10,558 bases of DNA from Thermoplasmata archaeon (GCA_019594025.1 JAFDUB010000059.1:1-10558); one strand, 5' to 3'; numbered from the stretch's first letter, positions 1 to 5,277 are shown. Program-made: numbers and translations. Notes: a model not told the origin generated them from the sequence alone.

Positions 1-105
1 AGGTATCACCAGATCCACTTCTTCCTCCCTTCCATCCACGTCGTATATCATGGCGAACCGTCCTTCTTTTACCGTCCGTATTACTTCTTCGATTGAATCG
101 TTCAT
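1..105 (-). CDS. ribB: 5' fragment of a second, inverted ribB copy (cut by window edge)
   Basis: On the minus strand an ATG at 105-103 opens 35 codons identical to the first 35 of the complete ribB at 294-995. They include the DGREEEVDLV segment of 3,4-dihydroxy-2-butanone-4-phosphate synthase. The frame is open to the window edge, so it cannot be told whether this is a full second gene, a truncated remnant, or an artefact of the inverted repeat. Unlike the plus-strand copy, this start is preceded by a strong Shine-Dalgarno sequence (AGGTGATC, 116-109) and a TATA-like box further upstream. It therefore looks like a genuine, expressible start. Confidence 0.55.
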   Translation of the reverse strand, partial: MNDSIEEVIRTVKEGRFAMIYDVDGREEEVDLVIP

Positions 106-106
106 C
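1..106. repeat. Left arm of a perfect 106-bp inverted repeat
   Basis: Read on the minus strand, this arm is identical to 293-398, with position i pairing with position 399 minus i and no mismatch. The match stops at 106/293, one base before the ribB start codon on each side; position 107 (T) does not pair with 292 (C). The arm runs off the left edge of the window, so 106 bp is a minimum. Perfect identity, including synonymous sites, points to a very recent duplication, gene conversion, or an assembly or amplification fold-back. Confidence 0.97.
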
Positions 107-108
107 TT

Positions 109-154
109 GATCACCTTTATTACTGAACATCCATAATCGCACAACACTATAAAA
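109..154 (-). promoter_or_regulatory. Promoter and Shine-Dalgarno for the minus-strand ribB start
   Basis: On the minus strand a TATA-like TTTTATAG lies at 154-147, about 45 bases before the ATG at 105. An AGGTGATC that fully matches the archaeal anti-SD lies at 116-109, three bases before the ATG. A transcript starting about 25 bases after the box would have a short leader containing this SD. A second TTATAGT lies 14 bases further upstream (166-160, against 152-146), forming a short direct repeat that could be an alternative box or half of an operator. The layout closely resembles that of the dehydrogenase gene starting at 8944. Confidence 0.5.
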
Positions 155-263
155 CTTTTACTATAATAATATATGGTCGGCGCGGCAGCTATAGCTACCG
201 TATAGTTGGTATCTGTAAAACCCTACTGTAAGGAGAAATCATAAAACTCGCCGTACCAAAAGT

Positions 264-273
264 CTATTATAAT
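264..273 (+). promoter_or_regulatory. TATA-like box for the plus-strand ribB operon
   Basis: CTATTATAAT is centred about 25 bases upstream of the ribB ATG at 294, where an archaeal TATA box would sit for a leaderless transcript. No Shine-Dalgarno sequence is visible just before the ATG (context TTTTTACAGCG). I looked for an FMN (RFN) riboswitch in the 186-bp spacer and did not see its conserved motifs. Confidence 0.45.
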
Positions 274-292
274 GTATCCTGATTTTTACAGC

Positions 293-398
293 GATGAACG
301 ATTCAATCGAAGAAGTAATACGGACGGTAAAAGAAGGACGGTTCGCCATGATATACGACGTGGATGGAAGGGAGGAAGAAGTGGATCTGGTGATACCT
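293..398. repeat. Right arm of the perfect 106-bp inverted repeat
   Basis: This is the reverse complement of 1-106 and consists of one base plus the first 35 codons of ribB. The two arms flank a 186-bp unique spacer (107-292). As single-stranded DNA or RNA they could form a 106-bp stem. Arms of this length in inverted orientation could also support homologous inversion of the spacer. Confidence 0.97.
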
Positions 399-995
399 TC
401 ATTTAACGTGGGTCCGGATGAAGTCAGACGGCTGAGAAGGGACGCCGGTGGGTTGATATGCGTGACAGTACCGCCGGAGACTTGGAAAAAACTTGAGCTG
501 CCGTATCTTCATGAAGTTTATAAACACGCTTCTTCGGAATATGAAATATTATCTCATATGAAAGCTGATGACATACCATACGATGAGATATCCACGTTCA
601 CTCTATCGGTGAATCACCGAGATACCTTCACCGGTATATCCGACGATGACAGAGCGTTGACTATCAGCAAGTTCGCCGAGATCGGTGAAAGTTTAGAAGG
701 TATGGACGACGATGATGCAAGAAGGTTGTTCGGTAAGGAATTCAGAACCCCGGGGCACGTATTCCTGCTTAATGCCACCGACGGTCTGGTGGATAACAGG
801 ATGGGGCACACTGAACTCACGACTGCACTACTGGTGCTAGCCGACATGTATCCCAGCATGACCATCTGTGAGATGCTGTCCTCCGACGGAGATAGTATGA
901 CCGAAGCGGAGGCTGCGGAATACGGTAAAGCCAACGATATTCCTCTATTGGAAGGTAAGGACATCAAGAAGGCCTGGGAGAAGCGGCATGGTTAA
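294..995 (+). CDS. ribB: 3,4-dihydroxy-2-butanone-4-phosphate synthase
   Basis: RibB converts ribulose 5-phosphate to 3,4-dihydroxy-2-butanone 4-phosphate plus formate, supplying the four-carbon unit for lumazine in riboflavin synthesis. The 233-residue length is that of the stand-alone archaeal enzyme. Visible family signatures are the acidic loop DGREEEVDLV (24-33), DAGGLIC (50-56), NHRDTFTGISDDDRALTI (108-125), RTPGHVF (151-157), GHTE (171-174) and the late CEML (192-195). Together these supply the acidic and histidine residues used for metal and substrate binding in this family. The start at 294 fits a leaderless transcript. The gene overlaps ribL by 8 bases and opens a four-gene riboflavin operon. 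The first 105 bases also occur inverted at 1-105. Confidence 0.95.
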   Translation: MNDSIEEVIRTVKEGRFAMIYDVDGREEEVDLVIPSFNVGPDEVRRLRRDAGGLICVTVPPETWKKLELPYLHEVYKHASSEYEILSHMKADDIPYDEISTFTLSVNHRDTFTGISDDDRALTISKFAEIGESLEGMDDDDARRLFGKEFRTPGHVFLLNATDGLVDNRMGHTELTTALLVLADMYPSMTICEMLSSDGDSMTEAEAAEYGKANDIPLLEGKDIKKAWEKRHG

Positions 996-1446
996 AAGAA
1001 CGGTGATGGCCGCAGGTGTCTTCGACCTGATACATATGGGACATATAAACTACCTCCAGGAAGCAAAAAAATTGGGTGATCGATTAGTCGTGGTGGTCGC
1101 AAGCGACGAAACCGTTAGACTAAATAAGCACGAACCCTTGATGAGTCAAGAGACACGGGCACATATGGTAGGTTCACTTAAACCGGTGGATGAAGTTATC
1201 ATCGGCCGGACGGGGGATCGTTTTGAGGTGGTCGAAGAGATACAGCCGGACGTGATAGCTTTAGGGTATGACCAGACCCATGATGAAGAGATACTGAAAG
1301 AGGAATTGGGGAAGAGGGGGATAAAATCGGAAGTTAAACGTCTTGAACATTACAATCATGACCTAGATGCAACCCGTAAGATAATAAGGAAGATAATAGA
1401 TTGGTACGGCATGAAGAAGGAGTTAGATGAGGTGGAAGGCAGATGA
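988..1446 (+). CDS. ribL: FAD synthetase (FMN adenylyltransferase), archaeal RibL type
   Basis: RibL transfers AMP from ATP to FMN to make FAD. It is the archaeal cytidylyltransferase-like enzyme, unrelated to bacterial RibF. The 152 residues begin with the nucleotidyltransferase signature GVFDLIHMGH (10-19), whose HxGH motif binds the nucleotide triphosphate; the basic C-terminal region around ATRKIIRKI corresponds to the second family motif. The start is supported by GGGAG at 976-980, seven bases before the ATG and inside ribB, and the two genes overlap by 8 bases. The family also contains glycerol-3-phosphate cytidylyltransferases, but the riboflavin operon context favours RibL. The protein has no cysteine, although the characterised Methanocaldococcus enzyme, as I recall, has C-terminal cysteines that matter for activity. 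Confidence 0.9.
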   Translation: MVKRTVMAAGVFDLIHMGHINYLQEAKKLGDRLVVVVASDETVRLNKHEPLMSQETRAHMVGSLKPVDEVIIGRTGDRFEVVEEIQPDVIALGYDQTHDEEILKEELGKRGIKSEVKRLEHYNHDLDATRKIIRKIIDWYGMKKELDEVEGR

Positions 1447-1907
1447 AGAAGATCGGTATCGCCGACACCACCTTCGCACGCGTCAATATGTATAAAAGCG
1501 TGGTTGACGAGCTAGCTTCCATAGGTACGGGATATACCACCGAAAGGTACACCGTCCCGGGTATAAAGGACCTGGCTATAGCATCCCAACGACTGATCAA
1601 GAACGGTTGCGATATCGTCATCGCACTGGGGATGCCGGGCCCGGAGCCAATAGACAAACAATGTGCCGACCAGGCCTCACGTTCGTTACTTGACGTTGAG
1701 ATCAAACATGATATTCACATTCTGGAAGTCTTCGTTCACGAAGACGAAGCAGATAATGAAACCGAGCTTGCCGAACTTGCACATAATCGTGCGAGAGAGC
1801 ATGCTATTAACGCATATGACCTGCTATTCCGTCCCGATAGACTTCAGCGAGCCGCTGGAACCGGGCAGAGAGAAGGACATCCCGATGCAGGTCCAATAAG
1901 GAGATGA
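1443..1907 (+). CDS. ribC: Riboflavin synthase, archaeal (RibC) type
   Basis: RibC dismutates two 6,7-dimethyl-8-ribityllumazine molecules to riboflavin and a pyrimidinedione. The archaeal enzyme is related to lumazine synthase rather than to bacterial riboflavin synthase. The 154-residue protein shows the typical archaeal pattern: KKIGIADTTFAR (2-13), YTVPGIKDL (36-44), ALGMPGP (61-67), EVFVHEDEA (95-103), NRAREHA (115-121), and a C-terminal GxGxREGxxDAGP tail (139-151). Its ATG shares ATGA (1443-1446) with the ribL stop, and GAGGTGG (1429-1435) is a strong Shine-Dalgarno seven bases upstream. It is therefore translationally coupled to ribL and provides the step between RibH and flavin nucleotide formation. 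Confidence 0.95.
   Translation: MKKIGIADTTFARVNMYKSVVDELASIGTGYTTERYTVPGIKDLAIASQRLIKNGCDIVIALGMPGPEPIDKQCADQASRSLLDVEIKHDIHILEVFVHEDEADNETELAELAHNRAREHAINAYDLLFRPDRLQRAAGTGQREGHPDAGPIRR
1900..1903 (+). promoter_or_regulatory. Ribosome binding site deciding the ribH start
   Basis: GGAG at the end of ribC lies directly against an ATG at 1904, which is too close to serve it. It lies nine bases before the ATG at 1913. The site therefore favours 1913 over 1904 as the ribH start. Confidence 0.5.
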
Positions 1908-1912
1908 TATAT

Positions 1913-2326
1913 ATGGTTAAAAAAATGAAGATAGGTATAGTGGTATCGCAATTCAACTACGATATCACAAGTATGATGCTAGAGAGGGCGAAAGAACACG
2001 CTGATTTCCTGGGTACGGAAGTTGCAGAAGTGATCCACGTACCAGGTGTATTCGATATGCCTTTGGCTATCAAACGACTGCTGAACAAAAAAGAAATAGA
2101 CGGTGTTGTCACCCTGGGTGCGGTTATCAAGGGCGAAACGGACCACGACGAAACCGTGATAGCTCATGCCGCCAGGAAGATCGCAGATCTGGCACTGGAA
2201 TTCGATAAACCCGTAAGTTTGGGAATCACCGGACCGGGTATGACCCGGATGCAGGCCCAACAGAGGATCGAAAGGGCGAAGGCTGCTGTTGAGAGTGTTG
2301 TAAAACTATACGAGAATACCTCGTAA
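1913..2326 (+). CDS. ribH: 6,7-dimethyl-8-ribityllumazine synthase
   Basis: RibH condenses the RibB product with 5-amino-6-ribitylaminouracil to form lumazine, the substrate of RibC. From the ATG at 1913 it has 137 residues, the usual archaeal length. An in-frame ATG at 1904 would add three residues and overlap the ribC stop as ATGA, but it lacks room for the GGAG site. Recognisable segments are IGIVVSQFNYDIT (7-19), VPGVFDMPLAIKRLL (43-57), GAVIKGETDHDE (69-80, with the family catalytic His at 78), AARKIADLALEFDKPVSLGI (86-105) and GPGMTRMQAQQR (107-118). The enzyme normally assembles into pentamers or icosahedral 60-mers; which applies here cannot be seen. This is the last gene of the riboflavin operon. 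Confidence 0.95.
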   Translation: MVKKMKIGIVVSQFNYDITSMMLERAKEHADFLGTEVAEVIHVPGVFDMPLAIKRLLNKKEIDGVVTLGAVIKGETDHDETVIAHAARKIADLALEFDKPVSLGITGPGMTRMQAQQRIERAKAAVESVVKLYENTS

Positions 2327-2328
2327 TA

Positions 2329-2338
2329 GATAAAATTA
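2329..2338 (+). promoter_or_regulatory. TATA-like box before the zinc-ribbon gene
   Basis: GATAAAATTA is centred about 31 bases before the ATG at 2365 and just after the ribH stop. It suggests that a new transcription unit starts here with an essentially leaderless mRNA covering the zinc-ribbon protein and the nuclease. Confidence 0.4.
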
Positions 2339-2364
2339 AGTAGTTCCTTGCGATTATAACCACG

Positions 2365-2769
2365 ATGGCCTACACCATCCCTAGTGAGAAGGAAATAGAG
2401 GATGCACTTAGGATAGTCATAAGAAGGATGAAGGCGGTGGGTTCTTTACGTAAACTCAGAGAGTTAGTTATCAAAGAACTACGTATAAAGAACCCCTCCT
2501 ATACCGTAGGTCATGACCGGTTACGAGAGATCGCTGTTACCTCACCGTTCGTTCATACCCACATCGAAGCGAGACATGTGGAAGAGAGAAAAAATCTCAA
2601 AGGAAAATGTCCCGTTTGCGGTGGAAATTTGAATAAAACTAAGAACGAAACTATCTTCGGCGGTACGGTAACCATCGGTTACAAATGTAATTCCTGCCCA
2701 TACTGGACAACACTGAAGATGCGGGTTCCTACCCGTTATCGATTTGAATACGATAAGGAGCACTCTTAG
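2365..2769 (+). CDS. Helix-rich N-domain plus zinc-ribbon protein, function unknown
   Basis: I do not recognise a named family for this 134-residue protein. Residues 7-75 are predicted mostly helical, with a basic stretch (IRRMKAVGSLRKLRELVIKE), and could form a winged-helix or other nucleic-acid-binding fold. Residues 82-111 form a four-cysteine zinc ribbon (CPVC at 82-85, CNSC at 108-111) with a beta-hairpin-like middle. The C-terminus is basic and aromatic (RVPTRYRFEYD). No membrane segment or signal peptide is seen. Its stop codon touches the ATG of the following metallo-beta-lactamase nuclease, and AAGGAG at 2755-2760 inside this gene would serve that start. The two are probably co-translated, and a role in recognising DNA or RNA for the nuclease is a reasonable inference only. 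Confidence 0.85.
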   Translation: MAYTIPSEKEIEDALRIVIRRMKAVGSLRKLRELVIKELRIKNPSYTVGHDRLREIAVTSPFVHTHIEARHVEERKNLKGKCPVCGGNLNKTKNETIFGGTVTIGYKCNSCPYWTTLKMRVPTRYRFEYDKEHS

Positions 2770-3705
2770 ATGGAGATAAGATACGAACACGGGATCTGTT
2801 TAGAAGACAAAAATAGAAAGGTAATACTGGACCCTTCGCGCCAGAGTGACATCGGAGTAGTCACCCACGGACACATGGATCATCTGGTGAAGGACGCCTA
2901 CATGACCCACCATACATTGGATATCTTAGGCGTACGCACCGGTGAACGAAGGGGTAAAGGTATACACTATGGGTTTCCCCGGCCTGTAGGAGGATTTGAT
3001 ATCACTTTGTATCCTGCGGGACACGTATTCGGCTCTGCCATGGTCATGGTTGAAGATGTATTGTATACCGGGGATTTCAACACCGACGGAGGGAAAACCT
3101 GCGGTAAAGCATCTGCATACAGATGCAATACGTTGATAATCGAGACTACTTATGGAAAGATAGATTATCGTCTACCTTCAAAAAAAGAGGTTATCGATGA
3201 TATGCTGGCCTGGACAAGATCCGAGGTCGACGAAGGACCGGTCGTCTTCGGTGCCTATGAATTCGGCAAGGCTCAGGAAGCCATATCTCTTCTGAACAGC
3301 ATCGGCGAAGTCCCGTACGTCCCCGAGAAGGTTGCCAGGTTGAATGAAATATACAACAAACACGGTGTTTCTTTGAAGTACGATGTGGGAACACCAGAAG
3401 GAAATTTTACCGCCGTCGTCCCGCCTTCTGATCTGAAAAAATCGCCCGGAGCTCTGGTTGAACTTGCCAGGAAGAACAACGGCACATGCGCCTATCTGTC
3501 GGGATGGTGCGCCTTTTACTCGTTCTTTCACTCCATGAACATAGATGCACAGTTTCCGCTGTCCGACCACGCCGGGTTCGACGAACTCATGGATTACGTA
3601 AAAAGATGCCAACCTGAGAGAGTTTTTACCGTACACGGTAGTGCCAAGGAATTTGCTCGCTCGGTAGAGGAAGAGTTGGGCATCGAAGCCACGGCACTGA
3701 AGTGA
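2770..3705 (+). CDS. Metallo-beta-lactamase-fold nuclease, Ysh1/SNM1-like
   Basis: This 311-residue protein has the hydrolase motifs of the metallo-beta-lactamase nuclease superfamily. THGHMDH (32-38) supplies the zinc-binding HxHxDH, GHVFGSAM (84-91) and LYTGDFNT (98-105) give the next metal-ligating His and Asp, and PLSDHAGF (263-270) and VHG (288-290) match the late motifs of the beta-CASP/SNM1 type. Archaeal relatives are usually annotated as exonucleases or mRNA 3'-end processing factors. It is about half the length of archaeal CPSF-like proteins and has no KH domains. A SNM1-like DNA repair exonuclease is therefore as possible as an RNA nuclease. It begins directly after the zinc-ribbon gene's stop (TAG|ATG) with AAGGAG nine bases upstream, so the two look functionally linked. 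Confidence 0.85.
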   Translation: MEIRYEHGICLEDKNRKVILDPSRQSDIGVVTHGHMDHLVKDAYMTHHTLDILGVRTGERRGKGIHYGFPRPVGGFDITLYPAGHVFGSAMVMVEDVLYTGDFNTDGGKTCGKASAYRCNTLIIETTYGKIDYRLPSKKEVIDDMLAWTRSEVDEGPVVFGAYEFGKAQEAISLLNSIGEVPYVPEKVARLNEIYNKHGVSLKYDVGTPEGNFTAVVPPSDLKKSPGALVELARKNNGTCAYLSGWCAFYSFFHSMNIDAQFPLSDHAGFDELMDYVKRCQPERVFTVHGSAKEFARSVEEELGIEATALK

Positions 3706-3726
3706 AGTGTTATTTTGGAGTTATTT

Positions 3727-3825
3727 CTAACAATTCGACATCGGGACTAATTTTTGTACTCCGGTGCGATAATTCATATCTTTATTTTGTAGTTTTTTCA
3801 TCAAAGCTCTATACGATTTATCCAT
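3727..3825 (-). CDS. Possible 32-residue small ORF, unknown
   Basis: In the 185-bp gap between the nuclease and the antitoxin gene, an ATG at 3825-3823 on the minus strand opens 32 codons to a TAG at 3729-3727. GAGGT lies just upstream of it, four bases from the ATG, as a plausible ribosome binding site. The product is basic and soluble-looking (DKSYRALMKKLQNKDMNY), and its composition reads more like protein than noise. The frame is also open upstream to an ATG at 3888, but that part is AT-rich and overlaps the antitoxin promoter. It could be a real small protein, the remnant of a larger gene, or chance. Confidence 0.25.
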   Translation of the reverse strand: MDKSYRALMKKLQNKDMNYRTGVQKLVPMSNC

Positions 3826-3855
3826 GATAACCTCTTTGGCAATTGTGTTTGCATA

Positions 3856-3866
3856 AAATTTATAAG
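3856..3866 (+). promoter_or_regulatory. TATA box of the toxin-antitoxin operon
   Basis: AAATTTATAAG, preceded by an A-rich stretch, is centred about 29 bases before the antitoxin ATG at 3891. This placement implies a leaderless antitoxin mRNA and argues against an upstream in-frame TTG at 3843, which would lie ahead of the promoter. The surrounding 3852-3884 stretch is strongly AT-rich and includes ATTATAATCATTATA, an imperfect palindrome just downstream of the box. An autoregulating antitoxin could bind there. Confidence 0.6.
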
Positions 3867-3890
3867 TATTATAATCATTATACAACATAC

Positions 3891-4088
3891 ATGAGCAGAA
3901 CAACAATTGCTGTTAAATACAGTACGAAACACGATTTAAAGATGCTGGGAAGGAAAGGTGAGACTTACGATGAGATAATCGAGAGACTCCTTAAGTTGAG
4001 CAAGGACGAATTGGATCTAATAAACGAAGTTTATCGACGGATAGAAAGAACAGACCGCAAGGAGTACGTTAAACTTGAAGACTTATGA
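3891..4088 (+). CDS. Antitoxin of a RelE/ParE-type module
   Basis: This 65-residue protein begins SRTTIAVKYSTKHDLKMLG, the short beta-strand plus helix pattern of small archaeal ribbon-helix-helix-like antitoxins. It continues with a charged helical region (TYDEIIERLLKLSKDELDLI) that would neutralise the toxin. The start at 3891 is chosen because the TATA box sits about 29 bases upstream and because residues before it would be low-complexity Tyr/Asn. Its last codons overlap the toxin start by 14 bases. Antitoxins of this kind typically bind the toxin directly and repress their own promoter. The identification rests on size, pattern and partner rather than a diagnostic motif. Confidence 0.75.
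   Translation: MSRTTIAVKYSTKHDLKMLGRKGETYDEIIERLLKLSKDELDLINEVYRRIERTDRKEYVKLEDL
4059..4064 (+). promoter_or_regulatory. Ribosome binding site for the TTG-started toxin
   Basis: AAGGAG inside the antitoxin gene lies ten bases before the TTG at 4075. It supports that non-ATG start, since the next in-frame ATG (codon 21) would remove the first helix. Confidence 0.5.
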
Positions 4089-4371
4089 CATCCTCTTGAA
4101 CCCGAAGGCTGTAAGGGAACTCAAGAAACTTCCTATGGATATGCAAAAGCGGTTCAAAGAGGGTTTGGACAAACTCGCCCGAGCGCCTAAACGGTCAGAA
4201 AGCGGTAAATATATTTCTAAATTATCCGGAACCTGGGAACCGGACCTTTACCGTTTAAGAATAGGCGAATACAGAGCGATATACTGGGTCGATGAAGAGA
4301 AAAAAGAAGTGCTGGTTGAAAAGATAGCTCCAAGGAAAAAGGCATATCACGATCTGTCAGATATTCTCTGA
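4075..4371 (+). CDS. RelE/ParE-family toxin
   Basis: This 98-residue protein has the compact RelE/ParE layout: an N-terminal strand (YDILLNPKAVREL, 4-16), two helices with basic residues (17-37), then the hallmark C-terminal sheet with YRLRIGEYRAIYWVDEE (59-75) and VEKIAPRKKAY (81-91). The Arg and Lys residues at 60, 62, 67, 84, 87 and 88 and Tyr 91 are in the region that contacts mRNA or the ribosome in RelE relatives. It is translated from TTG and overlaps the antitoxin by 14 bases, so it is probably made at a lower level than its antidote. RelE-like mRNA interferase activity is more likely than ParE-like gyrase poisoning, but the sequence alone does not decide this. Confidence 0.85.
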   Translation: MKTYDILLNPKAVRELKKLPMDMQKRFKEGLDKLARAPKRSESGKYISKLSGTWEPDLYRLRIGEYRAIYWVDEEKKEVLVEKIAPRKKAYHDLSDIL

Positions 4372-4377
4372 TTTTTT
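4372..4377 (+). terminator. Short oligo-T terminator after the toxin gene
   Basis: Six consecutive T residues directly follow the toxin stop codon, without an obvious hairpin. Archaeal RNA polymerase can terminate at T-runs, but this is short, so the call is weak. Confidence 0.3.
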
Positions 4378-4399
4378 AGTTCATCGTTACAGGGCGAAA

Positions 4400-4408
4400 A
4401 TTATATAC
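4400..4408 (+). promoter_or_regulatory. TATA box for the PPC-archease operon
   Basis: ATTATATAC, preceded by a purine-rich GCGAAA that could serve as a BRE, is centred about 28 bases before the ATG at 4432. It fits a leaderless transcript for the PPC gene and the archease gene behind it. Confidence 0.6.
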
Positions 4409-4431
4409 CTCTACGGAGTTTAAACCGTTCT

Positions 4432-4845
4432 ATGGAATACAGAAGAGAGGGAAACATACTCATGGCGAAGCTGGATCATGAAACAGACATTTTTGAGGTA
4501 CTTACGGAATTATTCAAAGATACACAAGGAGCCATGGTTGTATCCTGTATCGGGATGTTGAAGGACTTTCAGTTAGGTTACTACGATTCGGAGAGCGGCG
4601 AATATCAGTGGAAAGATTATCCCGATTGTATGGAGCTTTTATCACTATGCGGAAGTGCCGCTAAGGACGGAAGCATACATCTGCACGCTGTGGTTTCCGG
4701 CAAGGACCATGCAGCCGTCGGAGGGCATCTGAAGGGCGGTATGATCCATAACGTTGTGGAGTTGACGGCCATCGTGCCCGAGAAAGTGAAGCTGATCCGC
4801 AGATTGAACGATGTAACAGGCTCTAAGTTGCTTTCGGTAGAGTGA
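4432..4845 (+). CDS. PPC-domain (DUF296) protein
   Basis: This single-domain 137-residue protein matches the PPC/DUF296 fold. It has an N-terminal strand (YRREGNILMAKL), a helix with acidic residues, VSCIGMLKDFQLGYYD (37-52), then the signature HLHAVVSGKDHAAVGGHL (83-100) and a C-terminal strand region (VVELTAIV). Three histidines (83, 85, 99) correspond to the metal-binding set of prokaryotic PPC proteins, which form trimers. In plants the domain is joined to AT-hooks, but here there is no AT-hook, so direct DNA binding should not be assumed. The biochemical role of stand-alone archaeal members is not known to me. The gene lies four bases upstream of archease, suggesting co-expression. Confidence 0.88.
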   Translation: MEYRREGNILMAKLDHETDIFEVLTELFKDTQGAMVVSCIGMLKDFQLGYYDSESGEYQWKDYPDCMELLSLCGSAAKDGSIHLHAVVSGKDHAAVGGHLKGGMIHNVVELTAIVPEKVKLIRRLNDVTGSKLLSVE

Positions 4846-4849
4846 GCAA

Positions 4850-5260
4850 ATGGCTTACGAACAGTTCGACCACACCGCGGATATAGGAATAAAGGCTACC
4901 GGCGAAACTCTTGAAGAAACCTTTGGCGAGGCGGCGAAAGGTTTGTTCAGCGTGATCACAGATATAGATAAAGTCGAATCCGTGGGTGAGTACCGAATAG
5001 AGATGTCAGCCCATGATCACGAAGAGCTATTGGTGGACTTTCTGTCTGAATTGATATACCTCTTCGAAGTGGAATCTCTACTGTTCTCTGAATTCGACGT
5101 AAGCATCACTTCCAACGACGAGAAGAAACTGGCTGTAACAGCTAGAGGAGAAGAGATCGACGACGAACGACATGAACTCTTACAGGCGGTGAAGGCGGTT
5201 TCTTATCATGACATCAAGGTTGATCAGGAAGGAGAGATACGTGTAATATTCGACGTGTGA
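4850..5260 (+). CDS. Archease, RtcB RNA ligase cofactor
   Basis: Archease helps RtcB RNA ligase form its guanylylated intermediate and turn over during tRNA exon joining and RNA repair. The 136-residue protein has the N-terminal FDHTADIGI (6-14), EELLVDFLSELIYLFE around 59-74, AVKAVSYHDIKV and the terminal VIFDV. Asp 11 and the penultimate Asp 135 correspond to the conserved metal-binding acidic residues of the family (human D51 and D178, as I recall). The C-terminal Asp-Val is intact, so the protein appears full length. It follows the PPC gene by four bases. RtcB itself is not in the window. Confidence 0.93.
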   Translation: MAYEQFDHTADIGIKATGETLEETFGEAAKGLFSVITDIDKVESVGEYRIEMSAHDHEELLVDFLSELIYLFEVESLLFSEFDVSITSNDEKKLAVTARGEEIDDERHELLQAVKAVSYHDIKVDQEGEIRVIFDV

Positions 5261-5277
5261 GCATTGTCATCGTAAAT

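Noticed and set aside
107..292. FMN (RFN) riboswitch upstream of ribB
   Set aside because: The conserved RFN segments and multi-branched pairing are not visible; the region instead looks like AT-rich promoters.
614..967. 117-codon minus-strand ORF opposite ribB
   Set aside because: It lies entirely antisense to a well-supported enzyme gene, has a Ser/Leu-rich low-complexity product, no recognisable motif, and no promoter or ribosome binding site.
1663..1899. Overlapping plus-strand ORF inside ribC
   Set aside because: It is an out-of-frame shadow of the highly conserved RibC sequence.
3843..3890. N-terminal extension of the antitoxin from TTG at 3843
   Set aside because: The extension is low-complexity (Tyr/His/Asn) and covers the TATA box; the ATG at 3891 fits the promoter spacing.
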